The notes: generated by a model not told the origin, from the sequence alone. A DNA stretch of 64,000 bases from Spirochaetaceae bacterium (GCA_017623685.1 JAGAOP010000042.1:1-64000), one strand, 5' to 3'; positions 49,101-58,974 are shown, numbered from the stretch's first letter. Made by a program: numbers and translations.

Positions 49101-50411
49101 TTACTCACCTGCTAATTCATGGGCTACAGAATAAATTTCAGCATAAACCATTTCAATTAAATCTTCATCAATGCTAGAAAAAGCCACTCTCAATGTTTTT
49201 GAGTCAATAGCAATAGTTCCAACACCTTTTTCTTTTAACAAATGCTGGCGTAATTCTTCTGCATCAATGCCATTACATTGTAAGCTCATAAAATAACCTG
49301 AGTTAAATGGCATTGGTTGTAAATATTTATCTTCTGTTTTTGTTTCTAAAAAGGCTTTAACTTTTTTGTAACGCCTTTCTAATAATTTTCGGTATTCTTC
49401 TTTTTCTGTTTCCAAAGAAGGTTCCTTGAACGCCTTTAGCAATATGGACTGGGTTGGAGTAGAACAACAAGAAACAGAAGATCGAATATCACCCATTAAT
49501 TTTTTTTCCAAAGCATCGTAATGGGCTGAAGTTAAAGATTTTCCAGCAAAGGTTATAAAACCACAACGAAAACCCCATACAAAGTCTTCTTTTGTAGGAC
49601 CATCAATTTTTGCGACAAAAACATTTTCGTGAATATCTGCTAATTTTGCAAAAAGAGATTCTTTTTCGATATTTGGTTCATAATCTAACCCAAAATAAGC
49701 ATCATCACACCAAACCATTATTTTTGTACCATTTTCAGCAAATTCTTTGATTGTTTCGCATATCAGGATTCCTTCTGCTTCGGTTGGAGAATAACCAGAA
49801 GGGTTTTGAGGGAAATTTAATAATATACAAATTTTTCCAGAAGAAATATTTTCTTGAACAGCTTGGCGAAAATTTTGAACACTAAAACCATGATTAAGTC
49901 CCTGCCCTGAAAACATATTAAACTGACGAAAAACAGCTTGCCGTCTAGCTTCTGCTGCAAGAACATAATTATCCCAAGAAGGATCTGCTGCTAAAAGAAC
50001 ATCCCCTTTTGATAAAAACAAATCGCATAAATAAGAAATTCCTGCTGTTAAACCAGGAACTACTACAGGCAAAGAAAAATCTTTTCCCTTTAGAGAGGGG
50101 TTTTTCTTTATTATTTTTTCTTTCCAAATAGACCGTAATTCTGGAATTCCTGCAGTGGGAGCATAGGCAACAGACTCATTAGAGGTTAAATCTGGAACAA
50201 ATTTTTGTACGCTTGGCAAAATAACAGGAACACCTTTTGTTACTGTCATTCCAATAGTAGCATTGGCTTTTTTTCCTTCTTTTTTTGCCTCTGCACTTTG
50301 AGCAATAATCCCTTTAGGGAAATACATCCTAAGACCAAAATCTGACATCAATTCACCAGGTGTTGTTGATTTCAGAACTTCGTTTAATTCTTGTGCTAAA
50401 CTGTGTAACAT
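49101..50411 (-). CDS. Class I/II aminotransferase (PLP-dependent)
   Basis: A 436-residue enzyme of fold type I. PTAGIPELRSIWKEKI and VVPGLTAGISYLCDLFLSKGD bind the cofactor phosphate side. NFPQNPSGYSPTEAE is the substrate-binding NxP motif, WCDDAYFG holds the aspartate and tyrosine that contact PLP, and KIDGPTKEDFVWGFRCGFI contains the expected Schiff-base lysine, probably the K in PTKED. Amino-acid specificity cannot be read. ATG 50411 is used because the longer frame to 50456 runs across the promoter. There is no ribosome site. Confidence 0.88.
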   Translation of the reverse strand: MLHSLAQELNEVLKSTTPGELMSDFGLRMYFPKGIIAQSAEAKKEGKKANATIGMTVTKGVPVILPSVQKFVPDLTSNESVAYAPTAGIPELRSIWKEKIIKKNPSLKGKDFSLPVVVPGLTAGISYLCDLFLSKGDVLLAADPSWDNYVLAAEARRQAVFRQFNMFSGQGLNHGFSVQNFRQAVQENISSGKICILLNFPQNPSGYSPTEAEGILICETIKEFAENGTKIMVWCDDAYFGLDYEPNIEKESLFAKLADIHENVFVAKIDGPTKEDFVWGFRCGFITFAGKSLTSAHYDALEKKLMGDIRSSVSCCSTPTQSILLKAFKEPSLETEKEEYRKLLERRYKKVKAFLETKTEDKYLQPMPFNSGYFMSLQCNGIDAEELRQHLLKEKGVGTIAIDSKTLRVAFSSIDEDLIEMVYAEIYSVAHELAGE

Positions 50412-50421
50412 GATAAAGTGT

Positions 50422-50450
50422 ATTATCCTGAAAGCAGGTTTTTGTGTCAA
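50422..50450 (-). promoter_or_regulatory. Sigma70-type promoter of the aminotransferase gene
   Basis: A perfect TTGACA (50445-50450), a 17-bp spacer and GATAAT (50422-50427) on the minus strand. The -10 box ends ten bases before the ATG, giving a leader of about four bases. Confidence 0.75.
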
Positions 50451-50578
50451 TGGCATAGGCTTTTTTGCTTTTATAAATTGGGCTAGTATTAGCCTTATTT
50501 AGTATTTAGTTAGCACTAAAAAAATACTTGGAAAATTCTTAAAAAAGTATTATTTTTGTTAAGCGAGGAATAAAATAG

Positions 50579-51604
50579 ATGATTGAAAAAGAAATTGATT
50601 CAGAAAAATTTTCTCATTGTAGAGAAGTTATTCATCAATGCCGAGAAGAAATTGCAAAACGAGTTGTAGGTCAACATTCAGTTATTGATGGAATTTTAAT
50701 AGCAATTATTACAGGTGGCCATATTTTATTAGAAGGTGTTCCTGGATTAGCAAAAACCCTTATGGTAAAAACCTTTTCTGACATTTTAGGATTAGATTTT
50801 AAACGAATTCAATTTACACCAGATTTATTACCAGCAGATATTACAGGTACGCTTATTTATGAGCAATCTAGCGGAAATTTTTCTGTTCGGAAAGGACCTG
50901 TATTTACGAATATAGTTCTAGCAGACGAAATAAACCGAGCTCCTACAAAAGTTCAATCAGCGTTGCTAGAGGCTATGGCAGAAAAACAAGTTACAATTGG
51001 GGAACAAACATACCAATTACCAGACCCATTTTTTGTGTTGGCAACCCAAAACCCTATCGAGCAAGAAGGAACATATAACCTACCAGAAGCAGAATTAGAT
51101 AGATTCTTGCTAAAACTTTTGGTAACCTATCCCACTCCGATGGAAGAAGTAAAAATTCTTCAGAATGGAGGAAACCCTGAATTATTCTCGGTAAAAAAAG
51201 TTCTTTCAAAAAATGAAATAAAAAATATGCAAGAATTATTAAATCAAGTGGTATGCGATGAAAAACTTATTGAATATATAGTTTCCTTAGTAGCTGCTAC
51301 TAGACCAACTTCTTTAAAGAATCAAAGTGGAGGAAGACACATTGGTTCTACAGTTAAAGGCCGTGATGATATTCATTCCTACATTTCATTTGGAGCTTCA
51401 CCTAGAGCAGGAATTGCCATTTGTCGCTGTGCAAAAGCAACTGCATTATTTGAAGGCCGTTCTTTTGTACTACCAGAAGATATAAAAGCTGTAGCCCCTG
51501 CAGTTTTGCGGCATCGCCTTGTTCTTTCTTACGAAGCTGCAGCCGACGGAATAACTGCTGACGATTTAATTGCAAGAATATTGGATTTGATGCCTGTACC
51601 ATGA
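50579..51604 (+). CDS. MoxR-type AAA+ ATPase
   Basis: A 341-residue MoxR ATPase, first gene of the Bat operon. Walker A is EGVPGLAKT, Walker B ADEINRAPTKVQSALLEAM, sensor 1 in LATQNPIEQEGTY, and the lid domain contains GASPRAGIAICRCAKA. MoxR proteins act as chaperones that mature or insert metal in partners with von Willebrand (VWA) domains, here probably the DUF58, BatA and BatB proteins. GAGGAATAAAATAG precedes the ATG. It overlaps the next gene by four bases. Confidence 0.93.
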   Translation: MIEKEIDSEKFSHCREVIHQCREEIAKRVVGQHSVIDGILIAIITGGHILLEGVPGLAKTLMVKTFSDILGLDFKRIQFTPDLLPADITGTLIYEQSSGNFSVRKGPVFTNIVLADEINRAPTKVQSALLEAMAEKQVTIGEQTYQLPDPFFVLATQNPIEQEGTYNLPEAELDRFLLKLLVTYPTPMEEVKILQNGGNPELFSVKKVLSKNEIKNMQELLNQVVCDEKLIEYIVSLVAATRPTSLKNQSGGRHIGSTVKGRDDIHSYISFGASPRAGIAICRCAKATALFEGRSFVLPEDIKAVAPAVLRHRLVLSYEAAADGITADDLIARILDLMPVP

Positions 51605-52515
51605 TGAATCATTCACAATTAAATGCTGATAGCCTTTTACGAAAATCTCAAAGTTTGCATCTAGCATCAAAAACTATAGCAGACAGCATGAAGTCTGGGG
51701 TTTTTAAATCCTTTTTTAGAGGACGTGGTATTGAATTCAGTGGCGTTCGTGAATATCTAAGAGGAGATGATGTTCGCTCCATCGACTGGAATGTAACTGC
51801 CAGAATGGGAAAGGCATTTGTTAAACAGTTTGAAGAAGATCGGGAACTAGTTCTTTTTTTGGTAATAGACGCTTCATTGTCTATGCAAACAGGAACTTCT
51901 AAAAATAGCCGACTTTATACAGCTTTTGAAACTGCAGCCCTTGCAGCTTTTGCATCATCTTATACCAACAGTCCTGTGGGATATGTTGTCTTTGACGGCG
52001 ACATTTCTTTTTCTTGCGAACCCAAAACAGGGAAAGACCAAGTTCCCTTGCTTTTATCTAAACTAGAAAACATACTTCAAGAATCTCAAAAAGGAAACAT
52101 TTCAACTCCTAAGGGTTCTGTTTTAGACAAAGCATTAAAAGGAACCACTAAAATGCTTAGAAAAAGATCTTTGGTTTTAATTGTTTCAGATTTTAGAGTC
52201 GCTGGTTACGAAAAATCTTTGGCTATTTTAGGAATGCGCCACGATGTAGTCGCCCTTCGCATTACAGACCCCAGCGACACAGAATTGCCAGATTTAGGTG
52301 GCATTTTGTTTGAAGATTCAGAAACAGGTTTAACACAGCACTTACCAACTAATTCTGTGGCTTTTAGACGTGCTTGGCGAGAAAACGGAAGGAATTCCTT
52401 TGAACGATGGCAAACTGAATGTACTCGACGTGGTGTCTATCCTTTAGAAATTTCTACAGAACATGACCCTGCCCAACGCCTACAATTCTTTTTTTCAGCA
52501 AGGGAAAGAAAATGA
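51601..52515 (+). CDS. DUF58 domain protein (VWA-like)
   Basis: A 304-residue protein of the MoxR-linked DUF58 family. The hallmark FRGRGIEFSGVREYLRGDDVRSIDWNVTAR spans residues 40-69 in shorter blocks, followed by a degenerate VWA domain with the metal-site motif DASLSM. The VWA-like part ends with VSDFR. It is the usual partner of MoxR and sits in the cytoplasm or at the membrane. It overlaps both neighbours by four bases (ATGA). Confidence 0.92.
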   Translation: MMNHSQLNADSLLRKSQSLHLASKTIADSMKSGVFKSFFRGRGIEFSGVREYLRGDDVRSIDWNVTARMGKAFVKQFEEDRELVLFLVIDASLSMQTGTSKNSRLYTAFETAALAAFASSYTNSPVGYVVFDGDISFSCEPKTGKDQVPLLLSKLENILQESQKGNISTPKGSVLDKALKGTTKMLRKRSLVLIVSDFRVAGYEKSLAILGMRHDVVALRITDPSDTELPDLGGILFEDSETGLTQHLPTNSVAFRRAWRENGRNSFERWQTECTRRGVYPLEISTEHDPAQRLQFFFSARERK

Positions 52516-53477
52516 AGCGTTTTTTTTATCTGTTAGCCTTTTTTTTACTTTGCACAAATGTTAATGCACAAAGTAAATCCACTATCCACATAAATCTTTC
52601 TTCTTCAGTTCTTATTCCCATGGAAATATATGTGGGGGATTTAGCAGAATTAAGATGTTTTTTAGAAACCCAATTACTTTTGTTGCCAGAAGACCAAAGT
52701 AATGATTCTATTCAAATTGAATACGATATTTCGGATGCCACAGATTTTTCAATAGTAAAATTAGAACTATCTAAAGCAGAAGGTGGATATGATTTAAGAA
52801 TTTTCTTTATTCCATGGAAACCAGGAAACCTTACACTACCAGATATTGATATGAAGGTTTTTCCTTCTGTTGCAAAAATAATTCAAAATTCCAATCCTAT
52901 AATTTTAACTTTGCCTTCTGTGGAGGTAGCATCTATTGCAGCAAAACTACAAGAAACAAGTTTAAGGAAACCCGCTGCCCCTCTATTAATTCCTGGAACT
53001 ATTTATGTAGTGTATGGAATTATTTTAGTTTTCATCATACTGCTTATTTTACTAATTATCATTTGGGTAAAATTTAGAAATATATCCTTTTTCTTTAAAA
53101 ATATTGCCATTAGATTACGGTTTTTAAAAAATTGCAGAAAAATCATTAAAAGACTAAAAAAGTTAGAAAGAAAAGCTTGTTCCCACAAAGAATTTGCTGA
53201 GATTCTTTCTAAAATTATTAAAGACTACCTTTTCAAGCGATTCGGAATTTCTTTTTCATCTAGTACAACAACTGAAATCCCTGTTTTATTTGAAGAAATT
53301 TTTGCAGGGACACTTTCTAACGAGCAACAAGATGGAATTGATAAAATTTGTGGAATTTTACACCGTTGCGACTATATAAGATATGCTCCACAAGCAAAAA
53401 TGGAACCAGAAGAAAGATTCTCTATCATCGCTTTAACCAAAGAAATCATTTTTTCTTTTGAAAAGGAGATTTCATAA
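52512..53477 (+). CDS. Bat-operon membrane protein (DUF4381/BatD-like)
   Basis: A 321-residue protein with a signal peptide (MKRFFYLLAFFLLCTNVNA), a periplasmic beta-rich domain (residues 20-160), one membrane helix (about residues 172-192) and a basic helical cytoplasmic tail (KKLERKACSHKEFAEILSKIIKDYL). The topology and tail resemble DUF4381 proteins found in the same place of MoxR/VWA operons. Its function is not known; it may dock the VWA proteins at the membrane. Overlaps are four bases upstream and one base downstream. Confidence 0.7.
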   Translation: MKRFFYLLAFFLLCTNVNAQSKSTIHINLSSSVLIPMEIYVGDLAELRCFLETQLLLLPEDQSNDSIQIEYDISDATDFSIVKLELSKAEGGYDLRIFFIPWKPGNLTLPDIDMKVFPSVAKIIQNSNPIILTLPSVEVASIAAKLQETSLRKPAAPLLIPGTIYVVYGIILVFIILLILLIIIWVKFRNISFFFKNIAIRLRFLKNCRKIIKRLKKLERKACSHKEFAEILSKIIKDYLFKRFGISFSSSTTTEIPVLFEEIFAGTLSNEQQDGIDKICGILHRCDYIRYAPQAKMEPEERFSIIALTKEIIFSFEKEIS

Positions 53478-54478
53478 TGCCCACTTTTCAATATCCTGCT
53501 GTATTCCTTTTATTATTGCTAATTCCAGCACTGTATTTGCTCCGAAAATTTAAAATCTTTGACAAAATAAAGTTGCCCCTTACTATGGCAGACTGGAAGG
53601 GTAACACTTTTCTTTGGGAAAAACCATTAGATCGAATTGCAAAGTTTTTTTCTTCAACATTTTTTGCCATTGGATACATTCTTTTGGTTTTAGCCCTTGC
53701 TGACCCAGTGGCAATTACGCAAGAAAAAATTTATACATCTCTTGGAACAGATATTCTTTTTGTAATAGACACAAGCCCTTCAATGGCAGCCAGTGATATT
53801 GCGCAAACCACAAGACTTCAAGCAGCAAAACAAGCTGTTTGTTCTATGAGCAAAGATATTGAAGGAGCAGCACTGGGACTTGTTGCCATGGGGAACGAAG
53901 CTACTCTGGTTGTCCCCCCCACTACAGATAAAAATTCTTTTCTTAGCCGATTGGATTTGTTATACACTGGGGCTCAAGGTGACGGCACTGCTATTGGAGT
54001 TGGAATAAGTACGGCAGTTTATCATCTTGCTACTTCAAAAGCCCCAAAAAAATGTATCGTATTAATCACTGACGGTGAAAATAACGCTGGAATGATTCAC
54101 CCAGAAACTGCAGCTAAATTAGCCCAGGACGCAGGGATAACCTTGTATATTTTTGGTGTGGGAACTTCAGGTTCTGTCCCCATTGAATATGTAGATCCTG
54201 TTTCTGGTAAAATTTACAGTGGCTTTTTAACTTCCCAGTTTGATTCATCTATTCTAAAGCAACTAGCAGAAAATCATGGTGGAGAATATTTTGGAATAGA
54301 AACAAGTTCAGCTCTTCATTCTGCATTGAATACAGTTGCTACAAGGGAGCATACTACCCAAAGTTTTCACATAAAAAACACAGAACAGCCCTATTATCAT
54401 ATTTTTTTAGGATTTGCGGGAATATTATTTGTAACTGCATGGATTTTGCGAAGAATATATATGGGAGAACAGTTTTAG
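53477..54478 (+). CDS. batA: BatA: VWA-domain membrane protein
   Basis: A 333-residue protein with two N-terminal membrane segments (about residues 6-22 and 60-80), a VWA domain (residues 90-280) and a C-terminal helix (about residues 308-327). The metal-ion-dependent adhesion site is complete: DTSPSM (DxSxS), threonine in GDGTAIGVG and aspartate in ITDGEN. Bat (Bacteroides aerotolerance) proteins form a membrane complex linked to stress tolerance, and in spirochaetes mutants have shown modest or no phenotype. The gene touches batB without a gap. Confidence 0.9.
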   Translation: MPTFQYPAVFLLLLLIPALYLLRKFKIFDKIKLPLTMADWKGNTFLWEKPLDRIAKFFSSTFFAIGYILLVLALADPVAITQEKIYTSLGTDILFVIDTSPSMAASDIAQTTRLQAAKQAVCSMSKDIEGAALGLVAMGNEATLVVPPTTDKNSFLSRLDLLYTGAQGDGTAIGVGISTAVYHLATSKAPKKCIVLITDGENNAGMIHPETAAKLAQDAGITLYIFGVGTSGSVPIEYVDPVSGKIYSGFLTSQFDSSILKQLAENHGGEYFGIETSSALHSALNTVATREHTTQSFHIKNTEQPYYHIFLGFAGILFVTAWILRRIYMGEQF

Positions 54479-56140
54479 ATGGATTACTTTTCATGCCAAC
54501 GCCCTTGGGCTTTTTATGGATTATTGTTTCTTATTCCAGCTATAGCCTTATCTGTTAGTAAATATATCAAATTAATTCAAAATGGAACCATTGGCAACAG
54601 TGCTATTTTCCAAAAGCTAAAACGAAGATTGGTAATTCGTTTAATATTTTGGAGCTTATCCTGGACAATGTTAGTAACAGCCTACAGTGGATTATTCTGG
54701 GGTGCAGAACCTAGGGCTGTACATCAAAGTGGAAAAGATTTAGCTCTTGTCTTTGATGTTTCTTGGAGTATGACAGCAAAAGACATAGCTGATGGAAATT
54801 CTTCTGCCATGACTAGATTAGAAGCTGTGGCTTCTTACACAGAAGGGCTTTTAGATAAACTAGATGAAACAAAGATTTCCGCTGTTTTAGCAAAAGGGGA
54901 AGGAATGATAGCCATTCCCCAAACAAACGACAAAAATGCAATTTACCCACTGATTCATTCTTTGTCGCCACGACTTATGTCTACAGTGGGCAGTAGCCTT
55001 GGTGGAGGAATAAATGCAGCCATGGAATCTTTTCCAACTTTATCTATTTCTGCCAGAACAATTTTAGTATTTACTGATGGGGAAGAAACTGATGGAACTT
55101 TGGCAAGAGCAACAGAAACTGCCCTTCGCTCAGGAATTCAAATTATTTTTCTAGGCTTTGGCTCAGAACAAGAAACAAAAATAATTTCTGGAGACGGTAA
55201 AACTCCTGTTTCTACAGCCTTAAGAAGTGAATCATTAATAAATATGGTTTCTCAAGTAAATGCAAAAGTTTCCGATATTTCAAAAACTCACCGACAAGCA
55301 GGTCTTGGGCTTGATACTGCCAAAGCCTTTTATATTCCTGCACAAAAAAAAGGTTCGGCCCATCAAGTTTTAAAAATAATCAAAGATTTTAGTTCTTTTG
55401 AAAAAAAATCTACCACAATTTACGAAATGCACAGTGTTCCTCGGTGGAAGCTTTTTTGCTTTTTAGCTTTATTATTTTTAATTGCAGGAATTTTCTTTAG
55501 TGAATTAAACATATCTAAGTTTTCTTCTTCAAAAAAAAGTCTTTTACCCATAATGCTTATTTGTTTTACTGGCTTATTTCAAGGTTGTAATGCAAAATGG
55601 AACGGAAGCAAAAATATCCTTGAAGGAGCATTTCATTGGTATCGTAAAGAATATAGAGAAGCTGTCACTTCTTTTATGGACACAATTGAATATGCAAAAG
55701 AAGAAAATGATCCACTTTTAAAACAATATGCACTTTATGGCTTAGCATCAACTTATCTTGCTCAAGGGGAACAAGCTGCTGCACTTTCAAGATTAAATGA
55801 ATTGCCTCCAGATACTCCAGATAATATAAAATTTGCAACCTTGTATAATTCTGGAATTATTTCGTATAACAAAGGAAACTATAACGAGGCAGCTGTTTTA
55901 TTTCGACAAGCCTTACTTATCGACGAAGGAAACATTGATGCAAAAATCAACCTAGAAATGTCTCTTCAACAACAAGTTAATAAATCCACTGAAGGCGTTC
56001 AAGAACTGAATCCTGTTCAGGAAAATCAACAAAAAAATCAGCTTGAAAGTGCTATTTTTTCGTTAATTAGAGAAAAGGAAACAAATCAATGGAAAAATCA
56101 ACAATCACAAGAAAACTCAAATTCCAATCTGGATTATTAA
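54479..56140 (+). CDS. batB: BatB-BatC fusion: VWA domain plus TPR repeats
   Basis: A 553-residue protein. Two N-terminal membrane helices, a VWA domain (residues 92-300) with DVSWSM, serine/threonine region TVGSSLGGG and FTDGEE, and a further helix (about residues 318-340) make the BatB part. A second hydrophobic segment (residues 355-370, LLPIMLICFTGLFQGCN) ends in a lipobox-like GC and is followed by three TPR-like units (EAVTSFMDTIEYA..., YGLASTYLAQGEQAAAL, YNSGIISYNKGNYNEAAVLFRQALLID split by loops), which is what BatC looks like. BatB and BatC are separate in many genomes. Its last 52 bases overlap the next gene. Confidence 0.88.
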   Translation: MDYFSCQRPWAFYGLLFLIPAIALSVSKYIKLIQNGTIGNSAIFQKLKRRLVIRLIFWSLSWTMLVTAYSGLFWGAEPRAVHQSGKDLALVFDVSWSMTAKDIADGNSSAMTRLEAVASYTEGLLDKLDETKISAVLAKGEGMIAIPQTNDKNAIYPLIHSLSPRLMSTVGSSLGGGINAAMESFPTLSISARTILVFTDGEETDGTLARATETALRSGIQIIFLGFGSEQETKIISGDGKTPVSTALRSESLINMVSQVNAKVSDISKTHRQAGLGLDTAKAFYIPAQKKGSAHQVLKIIKDFSSFEKKSTTIYEMHSVPRWKLFCFLALLFLIAGIFFSELNISKFSSSKKSLLPIMLICFTGLFQGCNAKWNGSKNILEGAFHWYRKEYREAVTSFMDTIEYAKEENDPLLKQYALYGLASTYLAQGEQAAALSRLNELPPDTPDNIKFATLYNSGIISYNKGNYNEAAVLFRQALLIDEGNIDAKINLEMSLQQQVNKSTEGVQELNPVQENQQKNQLESAIFSLIREKETNQWKNQQSQENSNSNLDY

Positions 56141-57507
56141 AAACAATTTTTTTGTCTTTTATTTACCTTGCTTTTTGGGGAAATTGCGAGCCAATTTTTT
56201 CTAACGACTTGAATTATTCTTCTCTAAAAATAACACCTGAATCGCAATGGTTTTTTACCCAAACAGATTCTAGCTACATTTTAAAAATTCCCCAGGTTTC
56301 TCCTTCTGATGTTCAAATTACAATGCCTACCATGCCTGATTTTGTTAGATTTATTTCTTCTTACAAAGAAGAATATTTATCAGATGGGAAAAGGGGAACT
56401 TCAATTCGTTTTTGGTTCAATTTTTTTGAGCCAGGAGAAATAAAACTAAAAAATATAACATTAAAAATCAAACGAAAAAGTTATTCTTTGCCCTTTGAAA
56501 CAGTAACTGTGTATGATAACCCCATATATCTTGTGCCACAATTACATCTAGAAATAAAAGATTCTAATGGGATAACTTTTGTTCCAGATGAACAAGGATT
56601 TATTTCGGTCTCAAATGGTCAAAAACTTTTTTTAGATCTTTTTGTTCGCTACACTTCTAGAATTTTTCAGTTTCAGTGGGAATTACCAGAAAATGCCTTG
56701 TTCATGGAAATTCAAAGGTATCCCATAGTTGAAAATCACACTGAATCCACTGTTTTTTCACCAGAATTAGAACCTGTTGCAAACTTTGAATGGACACCTT
56801 TAGAATCTGGAATTTATGACTTACCCAAAATTAATATTTCTGCTGTAGCATATAATGGACAACGCTATGAACTTACAATGCCATCCTTAAAAATTAATTA
56901 TTCTCTACAAAAAACACAAAAAACGGAGACACGTATTCACCCAGCTTTAGCAGAAGCTTTTTTAGAACCAACAGAGGAACAAGAAACTCCCAAATTCCAA
57001 GATTCGCCTTCGGTTACTATAGAAAAAGCATCAAAGCTGGCTAATTTACGAATAAAAGAAGCCTATTCCCTGCCCTTTTCAAAACAAAAGCAACAACGGA
57101 TTGCCTATGAAACAGAATTAAACCTAGGAAAAACTCCAAATGAAATTTCTGTGCCTTTAACAACCATAGGTTTTGCAGTCGGCTTAGTTTTAATAATAAT
57201 TTCCTGCATTTATTTATTCTTTGCAAAGAAAAATAAGATAGCAATTAGCTTATTTATTTTGGCAATGACAATTATTTCCATAACAATAATATACGCTTTT
57301 CCTTTAACAAAAACCCTAGGAATTTTTATAGGGGGGAAAATAAGAATTGTTCCAGAATATAATGCTGAGGGAAATTATTCCATTACTGAATTATCTAGAA
57401 TTCAAATTCTAGAACAAACTGGTGAATGGTATTATATTGATTTAGATGGTTCTGGGGGTTGGGTACCAAAATCTAGTGTAATAAAAATTACAAAGCTTAA
57501 AGATTAA
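56089..57507 (+). CDS. batD: BatD-like protein with C-terminal SH3-like domain
   Basis: A 472-residue protein. After a basic N-terminus and hydrophobic helix (about residues 18-35) comes a long beta-rich periplasmic part with internal repeats of the IxxPxM/L type, as in BatD. Residues 350-415 contain two membrane helices (TIGFAVGLVLIIISCIYLFF and IAISLFILAMTIISITIIY). The last 55 residues, after the helices, form an SH3b-like domain (IRIVPEYNAEGNYSITELS, then GEWYYIDLDGSGGWVPKSSV). The SH3-like end is an unusual addition. Its ATG lies 52 bases inside batB, so translation is likely coupled. Confidence 0.72.
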   Translation: MEKSTITRKLKFQSGLLKTIFLSFIYLAFWGNCEPIFSNDLNYSSLKITPESQWFFTQTDSSYILKIPQVSPSDVQITMPTMPDFVRFISSYKEEYLSDGKRGTSIRFWFNFFEPGEIKLKNITLKIKRKSYSLPFETVTVYDNPIYLVPQLHLEIKDSNGITFVPDEQGFISVSNGQKLFLDLFVRYTSRIFQFQWELPENALFMEIQRYPIVENHTESTVFSPELEPVANFEWTPLESGIYDLPKINISAVAYNGQRYELTMPSLKINYSLQKTQKTETRIHPALAEAFLEPTEEQETPKFQDSPSVTIEKASKLANLRIKEAYSLPFSKQKQQRIAYETELNLGKTPNEISVPLTTIGFAVGLVLIIISCIYLFFAKKNKIAISLFILAMTIISITIIYAFPLTKTLGIFIGGKIRIVPEYNAEGNYSITELSRIQILEQTGEWYYIDLDGSGGWVPKSSVIKITKLKD

Positions 57508-57555
57508 AAACTAATCCGTTGAAAATAAGATTTGTGTTAAACACTTGGAGAAAAT

Positions 57556-58044
57556 ATGGATTTCGGTGATATTTTAGAACAATGGGATTCCATGGAAACC
57601 AAAAAAGCAAATAGTAAACAAATAAACAGGGAGTCTTCTCAAAATACGCAAAAGGCTAACCCCATGGACATTTGGCTTAGACGTTACGGGGTACAAGATA
57701 AGGATGCAAATTCTTCAGAACAAGAAAAAAGTACTCTCCCACGAGGAGGATATAAAAATTTACCAATAGAAGGAAAAATAGATCTACATGGTTTAACAAA
57801 AGAAGAAGCTTGGGAAGCACTAAAAATATTTATAAATGATTCAGTTGCAAAAGGAAAAAGAAAATTGCTTATTGTACATGGCAAAGGGAATCATAGGCTA
57901 GAATCACAAAATATTTGCCCCCTTGCGGAAACTATTCGGTTGTTTATTGAAACAGATTCACGACTAGGAGCTTCTGGTCATCCAGAAAGTAAACAAGGGG
58001 GCAAAGGAGCCACTTGGGTAATAATAAAACAAAAAAAGAGATAA
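57556..58044 (+). CDS. Smr-domain protein
   Basis: A 162-residue protein. A charged N-terminal half is followed by a Smr (small MutS-related) domain from about residue 74: KIDLHGLTKEEAWEAL, then RKLLIVHGKGNHR and RLGASGHPESKQGGKGATWVIIK. Smr domains cut RNA at stalled ribosomes or nick branched DNA; stand-alone bacterial forms have been linked to ribosome rescue. TTGGAG lies before the ATG. Confidence 0.9.
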   Translation: MDFGDILEQWDSMETKKANSKQINRESSQNTQKANPMDIWLRRYGVQDKDANSSEQEKSTLPRGGYKNLPIEGKIDLHGLTKEEAWEALKIFINDSVAKGKRKLLIVHGKGNHRLESQNICPLAETIRLFIETDSRLGASGHPESKQGGKGATWVIIKQKKR

Positions 58045-58118
58045 AAATATATTTTAAAATAAAAAAACTATTGTAACAATCAGTATGTTTTATTATTTTA
58101 TATTATGAGGTTGTAGAA

Positions 58119-58676
58119 ATGGATGATTTATACGAAGTACTTGGTGTTTCAAAGACAGCAAGTGCCGAAGAAATAAAAAAAGCATATAGAGCAGCAGCAA
58201 TTAAAAATCACCCAGACAGAAATCCAGGGGATGCTACTGCAGAAGAAAGATTTAAGAAAATAAACGCAGCCTATGCGGTTTTAAGCGACCCCCAACAACG
58301 AGTACAATATGATCGCTATGGTAGCACAACTGATCAATCTTTTTATGGCCAACAAAGGCAACAACAACATGACCCATTTTGGGATATGTTTAACAATGGG
58401 CAATCTTACCAAAGCTACTCTCAAAACTCATATAATAATTGGTCATACACAAATCAGGAACAAAAAAATCCTTCACGAAGCGAAGCTTTCAGTATGTTAT
58501 TAAAATATATCTGCATACTTGTTGTAAGCTCTTTCTTCTTTAAATATTCAATTTTATTTCTGCCCATTGGACCTATTTTAGTTCTACTAGCCTTTGCTAA
58601 CGGAATATCCGGCGTTTTACGTTCCTTAAAATATATCTTTACAAAAAAACCGAAAACAGGAGGTGACTCCAAGTAA
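58119..58676 (+). CDS. J-domain (DnaJ-like) membrane protein
   Basis: A 185-residue protein. Residues 3-68 form a J domain, [22 protein letters not shown], with the HPD motif in [10 protein letters not shown] that stimulates DnaK. It is followed by a glutamine- and asparagine-rich linker (residues 75-115), and the C-terminal part has two hydrophobic helices (about residues 125-145 and 147-165). It lacks zinc and peptide-binding domains, so it is a membrane-tethered co-chaperone, not a general DnaJ. GAGGTTGTAGAA contains its ribosome site. Confidence 0.88.
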   Translation: MDDLYEVLGVSKTASAEEIKKAYRAAAIKNHPDRNPGDATAEERFKKINAAYAVLSDPQQRVQYDRYGSTTDQSFYGQQRQQQHDPFWDMFNNGQSYQSYSQNSYNNWSYTNQEQKNPSRSEAFSMLLKYICILVVSSFFFKYSILFLPIGPILVLLAFANGISGVLRSLKYIFTKKPKTGGDSK

Positions 58677-58718
58677 CAGCAAAGGCTAAAAGATAAGGCA
58701 ACAGATTAGGTATGGAGA

Positions 58719-58937
58719 TTATCGTTCTCGGAAAATAATTCGACCACGATTTAAATCATATGGTGATAGTGCAACCTTAACACTGTCTCCTGGCACAATT
58801 CTGATATAATGCTTACGCATTTTTCCAGATAGATGAGCCAATATTACATGCTGATTTTGCAGTTCCACACGAAACATTGTATTTGGCAATGCTTCACGTA
58901 CAATACCTTCTACTTCGATAGCTTCCTCTTTCGCCAC
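58719..58937 (-). CDS. infA: Translation initiation factor IF-1
   Basis: A 72-residue S1/OB-fold protein of exactly the usual length. It reads [25 protein letters not shown], then [21 protein letters not shown] and [13 protein letters not shown]. It binds the A site of the 30S subunit. The start is a GTG at 58937 with GGAGGA as ribosome site; the open frame continues upstream to 58994 without family similarity. Confidence 0.97.
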   Translation of the reverse strand: MAKEEAIEVEGIVREALPNTMFRVELQNQHVILAHLSGKMRKHYIRIVPGDSVKVALSPYDLNRGRIIFRER

Positions 58938-58974
58938 AGTTCCTCCAAAAAAAAACAAAATTTGCATAAAAAAG

